Assembly: GCA_038232935.1 (NCBI GenBank)
Contig: JBBSMX010000053.1
Span: forward strand, 1 to 24,711
Reading direction: 5' to 3'
Source of the DNA: JBBSMX01 sp038232935
Lineage (GTDB): Bacteria > Bacteroidota > Rhodothermia > Rhodothermales > JANQRZ01
Length of the DNA stretch: 24,711 bases
Part shown: positions 1-7,252 of the stretch, one piece after another
How positions within the stretch are numbered: the first letter of the stretch is position 1
Layout of the letters: each line of letters starts with the position of its first letter
Program-made: the position numbers and the translations under genes
Notes under the pieces: generated by a model
What the model was told of the DNA's origin: nothing
Databases searched by the model: none
Seen by the model: only the letters and a program-made list of their open reading frames with translations

Positions 1-429
1 CCCGTCCAGCACGGTTGGCGCGGCGATGCGGAACGGCGGCTCAGCGGGTACGGGGACCTCGGCCACGGTCGCCGAGCCGGGCGCGTCCGGGCGCGCAGCC
101 TCGATCCGGTAGACCCCACCGGGCTGCGGATGGAAGGGCGCGAAGAACACGGTGCCGACGGCACCGTTATCGAGCCGCACGAGCGAGTCCTGCCACACGA
201 GCGTCTCGCCCGTCGCCCGCTCTGTCGAGGTCACGCGGGCATCGACGACGGGGTCCACCTCCAGCTCAGCAATCGGCTGCACGCGGACGAACTGCGTGTC
301 CTGCCGCGCATCGAGAAACCCGTAGAGCGCGAACACCTGACCTGACTCCACGAGCGGGTCGAACACATCGCTGCACCCAGCGGCGAGCAGGATGGCGAAC
401 ACGAGAAGCGAGGCAGCGGCAGGCTTCAT
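1..429 (-). CDS. Surface lipoprotein next to a TonB-dependent receptor (DUF4249-like), C-terminus outside window
   Basis: The frame is open from an ATG at 429 to the left edge (143 codons seen, no stop), so the gene is partial. The N-terminus is a lipoprotein signal: basic start MKPAA, hydrophobic stretch, lipobox LAAGC with Cys19, then acidic and polar residues (SDVFDP). The rest is beta-rich and polar, which suggests an exported protein anchored in a membrane. It begins 23 bp after the stop of the TonB-dependent receptor on the same strand, so the two are probably co-transcribed. In Bacteroidota a receptor of this kind is often followed by a DUF4249 lipoprotein, and I base the family suggestion mainly on that context. 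The visible sequence alone does not prove it. No Shine-Dalgarno sequence precedes the ATG. Confidence 0.7.
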   Translation of the reverse strand, partial: MKPAAASLLVFAILLAAGCSDVFDPLVESGQVFALYGFLDARQDTQFVRVQPIAELEVDPVVDARVTSTERATGETLVWQDSLVRLDNGAVGTVFFAPFHPQPGGVYRIEAARPDAPGSATVAEVPVPAEPPFRIAAPTVLDG

Positions 430-452
430 GCGGCGAGGGGGATCAGCGGCAT

Positions 453-2663
453 TCACTCGAACGCGACGCGGAGGCCGAGCGAGGGGATGAGCGGGAACTG
501 GTCGATGCGGTCGGCGCGGAAGGCGTCGTAGTAGAAGAAGTTGGCGCGGTCGGTGGCGTTGATGACGCTGGCCTGGAGCGTGAGGAGGGCCGCGCGGAAC
601 GTGAAGTCTCGCTCCAGCGACACGTCGAGCCGGTAGTAGGCCGGCGTGAGGCCGCGGAACGGGGCACTCTCGGTGAGCACCGTCGGCGTGCCCGAGGCGG
701 TGACGAACCCGCCGTCCGCCCCGACGGTGCCGAGGTCGTCGTAGACGCCGACGAGGCGGGTGAAGGGACGGCCGGAGGTGAGCTGCCAGCGCGCGGCCAG
801 CCGGTACGGCCCGCGCCGGATCTCGCCGACGAGGTTGAGCCGGTGGCGCCGGTCGTGCGGCGGCCGGTAGTCCTCCTGCGCGTTGTGGTAGGTGGAGGCG
901 GAGAGCCCGTAGCTCGCGAAGAGATAGAGCGGGGAGCTTCGCCACTCCGCCCGCAAGTCCAGTCCGTAGACCTCACCGTGGGAACGAACGAGCCCCCGGT
1001 CGCCGAGGAGCACCTGCATGTCGGCGAGCTGCTTGGCGTAGCCCTCGGCCCCGAGCATCAGCCCGGACACGGGCCGCGTCTCTACGCCGAGGATCGCGTG
1101 GAGCGCGCGCGGCGTCGGTGCGCCGGCCGGGATCGAGGCCCACGCCAGAAACACGTCGCCGATGTCGCGCTCGTTCGTGAGCCCGATGATCTCCTGCCGG
1201 TACACGCCGAAGGCGGCGCTGAGCGTGGTCGTCGGTGTCGCCGCCCACGAGGCGCGGAGGCGCGGCTCGAAGCCCACATTGCGTTGCTGGCTGGGGAACG
1301 TCTGGACCCGCAGCCCCGGCTCGATGCGGACGGAGCCCAGCCCGATGTCGGCTTCGGCGAAGAAGTGGCCCTCCGTGGTGTTCTCCTTCGTCGTCCGGCC
1401 AACGCGATCGAAGGTGTAGTCGAAGTTGAGCGTCTGCCCGCCGAAGCCGAAGCGGACCTCGGCGCGGTCGAGGAAATACGCCATCCCGAACGTGCCGCCG
1501 AAGCTCTTCACGTCGGCGTCGCGTGCTGGGGCGCGGTCCGGCTCGAAGGACGAGCGGTAGGCCGAGTAGTTGACCGTGATGTCGAGCGCGGCGGCGAGCG
1601 AGGTCGGCAGGTAAAAGAAGCGGGCCCCGGCGGCCTCGTTCGTCCAGTCAATCCGCGTGCGCAGCGGGTCGTCCGAGGCCGAGCCGCTGATGTCGCCGGA
1701 GTCGGTAGTGCGGAGGCCGGAGACGGTGACGAAGGACGCCGGCCCGGTGAAGAAGTGGATCTTGCCGAAGGCGTCGCCGAAGCGGTACGGCAGCGGCTCG
1801 CCGAGGAGCTCTTCGGCGACGCGCTCCACGACCGACTCCCGCACCGAAACCACGAACGACGCCTCGTCGCGGACGATCGGCCCCTCGACTCGGAGCGAGG
1901 TCAGAAACGGCGCGACGGAGGCCGCCCCGCCGAAGCGCTGCTTGTTGCCATTCCGCGTCTGCACGTCGATCACCGACGAGATCCGCCCGCCGTAGCGCGC
2001 GCCGAAGCCGCCGGCGTAGACATCGGCCCGCTGCACGATCTCGGCCGGGAACGCCGAGTAAAACCCGACGATGTGGAACGGCTGGAACAGCCGCATCCCG
2101 TCCACGAGCACGAGGTTCTGCGTCGGCGTCCCGCCGCGCACGTAGAGCTGCCCGCCCCGGTCGCCGACGGTGACGACGCCGGGCTGGACGGTGAGCACGC
2201 TCACGAGGTCGCCGCTGAGGTCGGGCGAGGGGATCACAACGAGGTCGGCCGGGCGGACGCGGATGAGCCCGGCCGGGGACGCCGTCGGCGCGGCCCCTTC
2301 GCTCTCCACGGTGACGGCCTCCAGCTCGGCCTCGTCCGGGCTGAGCGTGATCGCCAGCTCGATCCGGTCCCCGAAGGCGATGGCGAGGGTGTCGGTGTAG
2401 GGCTCGTACCCGAGAAACGTCGCGGCGAGGGCGTAGCGCCCCGGCAGCAGGCCTGTAAACGCGAAGCGGCCGTCGCGGTCCGTCGCCCGCCCGAACCGCC
2501 GCCCATCCTCGCTCTCGACGACCACGTTGACGCCGGCCAGTCCGTCCTCACTTTCCGCATCGGAGATGACGCCCACCAGCGTCGCCTGCTGGCCGAGTGC
2601 CGGCTTCGCCCAGAGCAGGGCGAGCCCACAGCACAGCACGAGCGCAGAGCAGAAGAGACGCAT
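453..2663 (-). CDS. TonB-dependent outer-membrane receptor with carboxypeptidase-regulatory-like N-terminal domain
   Basis: A 736-residue outer-membrane protein that should bind an external ligand and import it using energy from TonB/ExbBD. I start it at the ATG at 2663, because this gives a clean signal peptide (MRLFCSALVLCCGLALLWAK, cleavage near ALG-QQ). The frame is open further upstream to 2759, but that part looks like untranslated leader. Residues about 27-118 form a carboxypeptidase-D-regulatory-like beta sandwich (GVISDAESEDGLAGVNV, DGRFAFTGLLPGRYAL). Residues about 130-240 form the plug, with LYVRGGTPTQNLVLVDGM at 173-190 and GARYGGRISSVIDVQTRNG at 221-239. The remainder is barrel-like with alternating aromatic strands, ending LRVAFE. 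It lies 23 bp upstream of a lipoprotein gene that probably works with it. The substrate cannot be told from the sequence. Confidence 0.93.
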   Translation of the reverse strand: MRLFCSALVLCCGLALLWAKPALGQQATLVGVISDAESEDGLAGVNVVVESEDGRRFGRATDRDGRFAFTGLLPGRYALAATFLGYEPYTDTLAIAFGDRIELAITLSPDEAELEAVTVESEGAAPTASPAGLIRVRPADLVVIPSPDLSGDLVSVLTVQPGVVTVGDRGGQLYVRGGTPTQNLVLVDGMRLFQPFHIVGFYSAFPAEIVQRADVYAGGFGARYGGRISSVIDVQTRNGNKQRFGGAASVAPFLTSLRVEGPIVRDEASFVVSVRESVVERVAEELLGEPLPYRFGDAFGKIHFFTGPASFVTVSGLRTTDSGDISGSASDDPLRTRIDWTNEAAGARFFYLPTSLAAALDITVNYSAYRSSFEPDRAPARDADVKSFGGTFGMAYFLDRAEVRFGFGGQTLNFDYTFDRVGRTTKENTTEGHFFAEADIGLGSVRIEPGLRVQTFPSQQRNVGFEPRLRASWAATPTTTLSAAFGVYRQEIIGLTNERDIGDVFLAWASIPAGAPTPRALHAILGVETRPVSGLMLGAEGYAKQLADMQVLLGDRGLVRSHGEVYGLDLRAEWRSSPLYLFASYGLSASTYHNAQEDYRPPHDRRHRLNLVGEIRRGPYRLAARWQLTSGRPFTRLVGVYDDLGTVGADGGFVTASGTPTVLTESAPFRGLTPAYYRLDVSLERDFTFRAALLTLQASVINATDRANFFYYDAFRADRIDQFPLIPSLGLRVAFE

Positions 2664-2777
2664 CGGGGCATGAGGGTCGGAAAGCGGCCCGCAAGATAGC
2701 ACGGCAGTTTGCCTCCTCGGGGCTCTTTCGAGGGCACCTCCGTCTGCCCTATCAGGCACCCCTGCCCCTCTGTCTAC

Positions 2778-3272
2778 TCACCGTGCGTCCGAGTCGGCGA
2801 GGCGGGCGAGGGCGTCGCCGGTGAGCCGCATCGTCGTCCACTCGTCCATCGCCTGCGCGCCGAGCCGTTTGTAGAACCCGATGGCGGGTGCGTTCCAGTC
2901 CAGCACGGCCCACTCCATCCGTACGCTGCCGCGCCGCACCGCCTCGGCCGCCACGGACCGCATGAGCGCGAGGCCGACCCCCTGCCCTCGCTGCTCGGGC
3001 CGCACGAAGAGGTCTTCGAGGTGCAGCCCCCAGTTGGTGTGGAACGTGGAGTAGATGGGGTAGAACAGTGCGAACCCGACCGCTTCCCCGCCGTCAGTCT
3101 CAGCGATGAAGCCGTCGAGGCGAGGACTCGCATCGGGTTGGAGGTGGGCGCGGAGCTGGTCTTCGCGGCAGCCGGCCTCGGCCTCCGCGAGGAGCTCCTC
3201 GTACGCGGCGAGTTCGAGGATGAGCGTCCGCAGCAGCGGGGCGTCCTCGGGCGCGGCGGAACGAATCATCAT
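2778..3272 (-). CDS. GNAT family N-acetyltransferase, SSAT-like (diamine/thialysine type)
   Basis: A 164-residue acetyltransferase of the Gcn5-related fold, which moves acetyl from acetyl-CoA to an amine. The acetyl-CoA-binding motif A is clear: EDLFVRPEQRGQGVGLALM, with the R-x2-G-x-G/A signature. The C-terminal block VLDWNAPAIGFYKRLGA followed by a W-x-x-x-R-L element is typical of the spermidine/spermine and thialysine N-acetyltransferase group, so a polyamine-like amine is the likely substrate. That is inferred from the family. The start is ATG at 3272 or the adjacent ATG at 3269. The frame is open to 3320, but the extra residues are not family-like. It is followed, after a 114-bp gap, by the TonB-dependent receptor on the same strand, with no evident link. 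Confidence 0.88.
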   Translation of the reverse strand: MMIRSAAPEDAPLLRTLILELAAYEELLAEAEAGCREDQLRAHLQPDASPRLDGFIAETDGGEAVGFALFYPIYSTFHTNWGLHLEDLFVRPEQRGQGVGLALMRSVAAEAVRRGSVRMEWAVLDWNAPAIGFYKRLGAQAMDEWTTMRLTGDALARLADSDAR

Positions 3273-3388
3273 GTGGTGTCTTTTAAGCGGTGAGTTGTTG
3301 AAAAACGTTGAATTCTCCACGATCCACGGATTCGGCGTATGGTGGCGCTCCCTATCTCCCCTTCTCTCCCATCACTGGAGGCTCTCTC

Positions 3389-3535
3389 ATGCTGTGGACC
3401 ATCATCGTCATTCTCGTCATCCTGTGGCTGCTCGGTTTTCTCGGCGGCATTGGCGGTAGTCTCATCCACCTCCTGCTGGTCATCGCCCTGATCGTGCTGA
3501 TCTTTAACCTGGTTTCGGGACGCAGAGCGGTGTAG
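3389..3535 (+). CDS. Small lmo0937-type (DUF5670) membrane protein
   Basis: A 48-residue protein that is almost all membrane: two hydrophobic helices (MLWTIIVILVILWLLGFLGG and SLIHLLLVIALIVLIFNLV) joined by a glycine turn, ending in the basic RRAV. The pattern matches the small lmo0937/DUF5670 family found in many bacteria, whose function is unknown. A GGAGG sequence lies about 10 nt before the ATG at 3389, a real Shine-Dalgarno and unusual for this window. The frame is open upstream to 3308, but those codons are probably 5' leader. It is a single-gene unit on the plus strand with its own intrinsic terminator at 3570-3599. Confidence 0.85.
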   Translation: MLWTIIVILVILWLLGFLGGIGGSLIHLLLVIALIVLIFNLVSGRRAV

Positions 3536-3569
3536 TCTGACCGAACGATACGCCTACGCAGAACACCCT

Positions 3570-3599
3570 AAGGCGGCCTGGTTTCGGGTCGCCTTTTTT
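3570..3599 (+). terminator. Intrinsic terminator of the small membrane protein gene
   Basis: AAGGCG at 3570-3575 pairs with CGCCTT at 3590-3595. The inner bases extend the stem through GCCT/GGGT with two G-U pairs, leaving a six-base loop at 3580-3585, and a run of six T (3594-3599) follows. It lies 34 nt after the stop codon at 3535. The minus-strand side has only two T, so it serves the plus-strand gene. Confidence 0.8.
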
Positions 3600-3623
3600 G
3601 CCGCGGTGTGCCGAGATACAGCG

Positions 3624-4698
3624 CTATTCTGGCAGGTAGCGGTCCAACGTGGCCCGCCACGTCGGCCCGTTCGTGCGCTCGAGGATAGCACGGCTGAGCC
3701 GCTCGCGCAACGGCGACCCTGCCGGCACGGCGAAGGCCCACGCCTGTGGCTCTGCTCGTGTCGCCGACACCTTCAGCATGTCCATCCCCCGTTCGCTGAG
3801 GGCGTGTTCTAGCACGGGCGTAGCGTCTACAAATACGTCGATGCTGTCGTGGTCGAGGGCCTCCAGTCCCGCCTCGACGGAGGCGAACGGCCGGGTGCGG
3901 ATGCGCTCGGCGTCGAGGTACGAAGCGGCGATGGTGTGCTCGACGACGCCCACCGTCTTGCCGCGCACGTCGCCGGGGAGGGAGGCCGACGACGAGCCTC
4001 CGAGCCCGAGGGCCGAGACGAGCGCGGCGGTGAGCGCTGCCGTCACCCCCATCGAAATGAGCATCCACACGAGGGCGAGCGCCCGCCCCCCCGCCGTTTT
4101 CGGCGCTTTGTCCCCGTACCCAATGGTCGACATCGTGACGCCGGCCCAGTAGAACCCGTCCCAGAGGCCGTGGATGCCCTCCCGGAAATCGTCCTCGTTG
4201 TCGCTCCGCTCGACCCGCCACGCGATGAGCCCGACGAGGAGGAGCAGGACGGCGATGCCGAGCGCGATCTTCAGAAACGTCGGGGAGAGCATGCGCTTGA
4301 CGACCGCCCAGACTCCGTCGCCACGCGGCTCGGCGATCCCGAGCGTGGCGGTGAAATAGGGCATGGTGAAGTCTACCCGCCGCTCGCCCTCCACCGTCGC
4401 CGTTGCCGTCAGTCCGAGGTCGGCGTGGCCTCCCGCGACGGCGTCGAGCAGCGACCTGTCGGCTACCTCTTCGAGGGCGGCTTCGAACCCCTCGGCCCGC
4501 CCGATCTCGCGCCACAGTTCGACGGCGATCCCGTCCCATGTCCCGTCCGCGTTTTTGATCGCAAACGGTGGGGCCTCTTCGACGGCAGCGACGATGCGGC
4601 CGGGGTTCGCGGGGACCGCCGCCGCCGTGTCAGCTAGGTTGAGCGGCGAGTGGCAGGGCGAGGCCGCAGAGGAGGAGGGCGGCAGGCAGGTGGTGCAT
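3624..4698 (-). CDS. Prokaryotic ionotropic glutamate receptor-like K+ channel (GluR0 type), signal peptide out of frame
   Basis: A ligand-gated channel built as half a periplasmic solute-binding domain, a two-helix pore, then the second half-domain. Lobe 1 begins RIVAAVEEAPPFAIKNADG and contains DLGLTATATVEGERRVDFT. One membrane helix follows (about 4210-4275), then a pore loop with the potassium selectivity filter TIGYGD (codons 4110-4127), a second helix, and lobe 2 (KTVGVVEHTIAASYLDAERI to the end). This is the known architecture of cyanobacterial GluR0, and the GYG filter implies K+ selectivity. The oddity is the start. An ATG at 4698 opens a perfect signal peptide (MHHLPAALLLCGLALPLAAQ), but that frame stops at 4630-4632, while the channel body reads in another frame from about 4637. 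Removing one C in CAACCTAGC would join them. The in-frame ATG at 4811 lies inside a repeated copy of another gene's tail and gives no signal peptide, so I reject it. The gene is either frameshifted or affected by a sequencing error. Confidence 0.8.
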
Positions 4699-4773
4699 AG
4701 AACGAGAGGGGCGGTTAGAGACAGGCTACCTCCTATACCGCCCAACCCGACCCGGCGTTCTCCCCCCTCCGCC

Positions 4774-4815
4774 TCACCTGCCGAAGCGGCGGCGGTAGTC
4801 CTCGAAGTCATCGTC
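4774..4815. repeat. 42-bp direct repeat, left copy (3' end of ATPase gene)
   Basis: This segment matches 5607-5648 with two mismatches over 42 bp. Read on the minus strand it encodes DDDFEDYRRRFGR-stop, a copy of the last residues of the ATPase gene that ends at 5607. No complete ATPase gene is attached to it. It marks the left border of the lower-GC two-gene cassette. Confidence 0.85.
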
Positions 4816-5317
4816 AGGAGGACCAGCCGAGCGTGCGGATGTGGTTGAAGTTGACCGCGTCAATGCTGCTGCTTTGCAGATGAACGACGAGGTCCAGGTC
4901 CACGCTCAAAACCAATGCTTGGTCTTTCGCCATCTCCGCAATCGCAGCGTCCGTCAGCCCGAATACGCGGAACGCCGGAGTCTCAGCGATGACGGCCGAC
5001 GCCACGAACTGCTCGTCCAGTTCCGTCAGCTTCGCCCCGAACGTCCCGTAGTAATCATACCGGATGCTGCCGGGTATCTGGTTCGACAGGCCGTTGACTT
5101 CCATCAGAACGTGCGGCGTCGTGACAATCCGCTCGAAGAACCCGATGATGCGCGCGAGCAGCCGGAAGTCTTCCAGCATAAACGTCTTCGTCCGTTTGAA
5201 CGACTCGATCAGCCGCTCGTCGTGACTGCCGACGACGTAGAGCAGGAGGAGGTTGGAATCGAGGAGCAGCCCGCGCGTCCGGTAGCGCTCGAACAACTCG
5301 TTGAGATACTCAAGCAC
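4814..5317 (-). CDS. PIN-domain protein, putative ribonuclease
   Basis: A 167-residue protein starting with GTG at 5317. The N-terminal strand GLLLDSNLLLLYVVG carries the first acidic residue of a PIN fold. LTDAAIAEMAKDQALVLSVDLDLVVHL near the C-terminus supplies further acidic residues (D in LTD, DLD), as expected of a metal-dependent PIN nuclease active site. PIN proteins are usually RNases, often the toxins of VapBC-type pairs, though this one is longer than a typical VapC (about 130 residues). It overlaps the end of the upstream 88-residue gene by 8 bp, so the two are translationally coupled. The base composition is lower in GC than both neighbours. Its stop codon (4814-4816) forms exactly at the junction with the 42-bp repeat, which suggests the pair arrived as a unit. 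Confidence 0.75.
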   Translation of the reverse strand: MLEYLNELFERYRTRGLLLDSNLLLLYVVGSHDERLIESFKRTKTFMLEDFRLLARIIGFFERIVTTPHVLMEVNGLSNQIPGSIRYDYYGTFGAKLTELDEQFVASAVIAETPAFRVFGLTDAAIAEMAKDQALVLSVDLDLVVHLQSSSIDAVNFNHIRTLGWSS

Positions 5318-5576
5318 CTTCGAGCTGCCGGATCTTCATCGAGATCACTTTGCCCGTCTCGGCATCGATCTTGAACACCTTGTACTGCCGGCTCGTGTCA
5401 TTGCTCAGCCACTGTCTCTCCTCCACACTCTCCCTGAAGCTGAGCGTGATCATCCAATACTGCTCGTCCTCGGCAAGCTCCACCTCTTCGAGCCTGAGGC
5501 TGTCCGGATCGGCAGAGGAATACAGGTCTGCAAAATATTCTGCCGCGACCCTGGCCGCCTCTTTGACATCAATCAT
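5310..5576 (-). CDS. Small hypothetical protein coupled to the PIN gene, PepSY-like
   Basis: An 88-residue soluble, acidic protein from ATG 5576, with no signal peptide or membrane segment. It has an N-terminal amphipathic helix (DVKEAARVAAEYFADLY) and then beta-hairpin-like stretches (QYWMITLSFRE, YKVFKIDAETGKVISMKIR). The helix-then-strands pattern and the DAETGKVISMK ending recall PepSY-type domains, but the match is by eye and weak. Its stop overlaps the GTG start of the PIN gene by 8 bp. By position it could be the partner or antidote of the PIN protein. Nothing in it looks like a DNA-binding antitoxin, so the toxin-antitoxin idea rests on context. It shares the lower GC of the cassette. 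Confidence 0.65.
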   Translation of the reverse strand: MIDVKEAARVAAEYFADLYSSADPDSLRLEEVELAEDEQYWMITLSFRESVEERQWLSNDTSRQYKVFKIDAETGKVISMKIRQLEGA

Positions 5577-5606
5577 GGTTCTGCCGGTTAGCGTCCGCTC
5601 AATATA

Positions 5607-5648
5607 TCACCCGCCGAAGCGGCGGCGGTAGTCCTCGAAGTCGTCGTC
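5607..5648. repeat. 42-bp direct repeat, right copy (in-frame 3' end of ATPase gene)
   Basis: This is the native copy, the last 13 codons plus stop of the ATPase gene on the minus strand (DDDFEDYRRRFGG-stop). It adjoins a (TCG)6 run at 5641-5658 that encodes an aspartate tract. The left copy at 4774-4815 differs by one synonymous change (GAC/GAT) and one Gly-to-Arg change. Confidence 0.85.
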
Positions 5649-7136
5649 GTCGTCGTCGAAGCGGCCGATGGAGCCGAGGACGGAGCCCATGATGTCGGCG
5701 TACTTCATCCGGGCGTCGACGCGGTCTTTGCCGACGAGCGACTGCTGGTGCAGCGCCTCGACGACGAACTCCATCGCGCTCGCGGTCTCGGCCGGACCCG
5801 CCGGGTTCGTCTGCTTCTTGACGATCTCGCCGAGTCCGTCCACCCGGTCGAGCGCCTTCGCGTAGGCGTCGAACGGCATCTCCGGCCCGAGGTCGAGCGT
5901 GTTGCCCTTCGAGAACCAGCCGAGGATGGTCTGGTAGGTCTGCCGGCCTTTCTCCTTGTCCGCCGGGTCGGGGAAATACCGCTTGAAAATGGTGCTGACG
6001 GCCTTCCCGATGAGCATCTGCGCGACGCTCTGCGCGCCTTCCTGCTCGCCCTCATACACGAGCTCGACCTTGCCCGTGATCGCCGGCTCGACGGCGGCGA
6101 GGTCGCTGATGCGGACCGTCGTCTCGGGCTCGCCCGCGAGGATGGCGCGGCGCTCGGCGGCCGAGATGAGGTCTTCGAGCCCCGCCCGCGTCAGCCGCGC
6201 CGAGACGCCGGACTTCTGGTCGATGTACTCGCTCTCCCGCGCCTCGAAGGCGATCTGCTCGACGATCTCGCGGAAGTAGTGCGGGATGTGCACGGACGGA
6301 ATGCCGTCCACCTCGCCGCCGCGTTCCTGCCACGCCTCCTGCTTCGTGATTGCCACGCCGATCTCGACGGTCTTCGGGTAGTGCGTGATGATCTGGCTGT
6401 CGATGCGGTCCTTGAGCGGGGTGATGATGTTGCCGCGGTTCGTGTAGTCCTCGGGGTTCGCCGTGAAGACCACCGCGAGGTCGAGCGGGATGCGGACGTT
6501 GAACCCGCGGATCTGGATGTCCTGCTCCTCCATGATGTTGAGGAGGCCGACCTGGATGCGCGGCTGGAGGTCCGGCAGCTCGTTGATGGCGAAGATGCCG
6601 CGGTTCGTGCGCGGGATGATGCCGAAGTGGATCACCTCCTCGTCGGCGTAGGTCAGCTTCTGCGTCGCCGCCTTGATCGGGTCGATGTCGCCGATGAGGT
6701 CGGCGATGCTCGTGTCGGGCGTGGCGAGCTTCTCGCCGTAGCGGGCGTGCCGGTCGATCCACGCGACGGGCGTCTCGTCGCCGCGCTCGGCCACGAGGCT
6801 GCGGGCGAACTTCGAAACGGGCGCGAACGGGTCGTCGTGGATCTCGGAGCCCTCGACGATGGGCAGCCACTCGTCCATCAGGTTCGTGAGCAGACGGACG
6901 ATCCGGCTCTTGGCCTGGCCGCGCAGGCCGAGCAGGATCATGTCGTGCCGGGCGAGGAGCGCGTTCTGAACCTGCGGGATGACACTGCGGTCGTAGCCGA
7001 GGACGCCGGGGAACACGTCCTCGCCGGCGCGGAGCTTCGCGATGAGGTTGGCGCGCAGCTCGTCCTTGACGGAGCGGGATCGGTAGCCGGATTCTTTGAG
7101 CGCGCCGAGCGTGAGGATATCGGGGGAGGAAGCCAT
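5607..7136 (-). CDS. MoxR/Mg-chelatase ChlI-type AAA+ ATPase
   Basis: A 509-residue cytoplasmic AAA+ ATPase. The start is ATG 7136 (MASSPDILTL). The frame extends to 7211 but the extra part is not protein-like. The Walker A is GLRGQAKS at 70-77. The Walker B is GIFAINEL near 180-187, with Asn-Glu (185-186) in place of the usual Asp-Glu. A sensor-1-like Asn is in VVFTANPED (227), and a candidate arginine finger is in LKDRIDSQI (244). The LQPRIQVGLLNIMEEQDIQIRG block and the middle inserts match magnesium-chelatase I-subunit and MoxR relatives. Such ATPases normally remodel or load metal into a client together with a VWA-domain protein, but no VWA gene lies nearby. The C-terminus is an Asp-rich tail encoded by a trinucleotide repeat. 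The role in this organism is unknown. Confidence 0.85.
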   Translation of the reverse strand: MASSPDILTLGALKESGYRSRSVKDELRANLIAKLRAGEDVFPGVLGYDRSVIPQVQNALLARHDMILLGLRGQAKSRIVRLLTNLMDEWLPIVEGSEIHDDPFAPVSKFARSLVAERGDETPVAWIDRHARYGEKLATPDTSIADLIGDIDPIKAATQKLTYADEEVIHFGIIPRTNRGIFAINELPDLQPRIQVGLLNIMEEQDIQIRGFNVRIPLDLAVVFTANPEDYTNRGNIITPLKDRIDSQIITHYPKTVEIGVAITKQEAWQERGGEVDGIPSVHIPHYFREIVEQIAFEARESEYIDQKSGVSARLTRAGLEDLISAAERRAILAGEPETTVRISDLAAVEPAITGKVELVYEGEQEGAQSVAQMLIGKAVSTIFKRYFPDPADKEKGRQTYQTILGWFSKGNTLDLGPEMPFDAYAKALDRVDGLGEIVKKQTNPAGPAETASAMEFVVEALHQQSLVGKDRVDARMKYADIMGSVLGSIGRFDDDDDDFEDYRRRFGG

Positions 7137-7252
7137 ACGGCGGGAGCTTTCAAGGCAGATTGAAAAGGTCCCCGTACCACGCGACGCACGCGGGGCTGTT
7201 CCTCTCCTCACCGCCGGATCGCAGTTTCACCGACACGCTTTCCGCCGCCTGC

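Noticed and set aside
15..2699. 894-codon open frame on the plus strand
   Set aside because: It is antisense to the TonB-dependent receptor and rich in Arg, Gly, Ala and Glu, as expected of a shadow frame in high-GC DNA. It shows no domain.
4630..4698. Programmed ribosomal frameshift joining the channel's signal peptide to its body
   Set aside because: I see no slippery heptamer or following pseudoknot near 4635-4645. A one-base indel is the simpler reading.
4699..4811. In-frame ATG at 4811 as start of the potassium channel
   Set aside because: It lies in the repeated ATPase tail, read in the wrong frame, and gives an N-terminus without a signal peptide.
4774..5648. The 42-bp repeats as target-site duplications of an insertion sequence
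   Set aside because: They are far longer than normal IS duplications, they are coding sequence of the flanking gene, and there is neither a transposase nor terminal inverted repeats.
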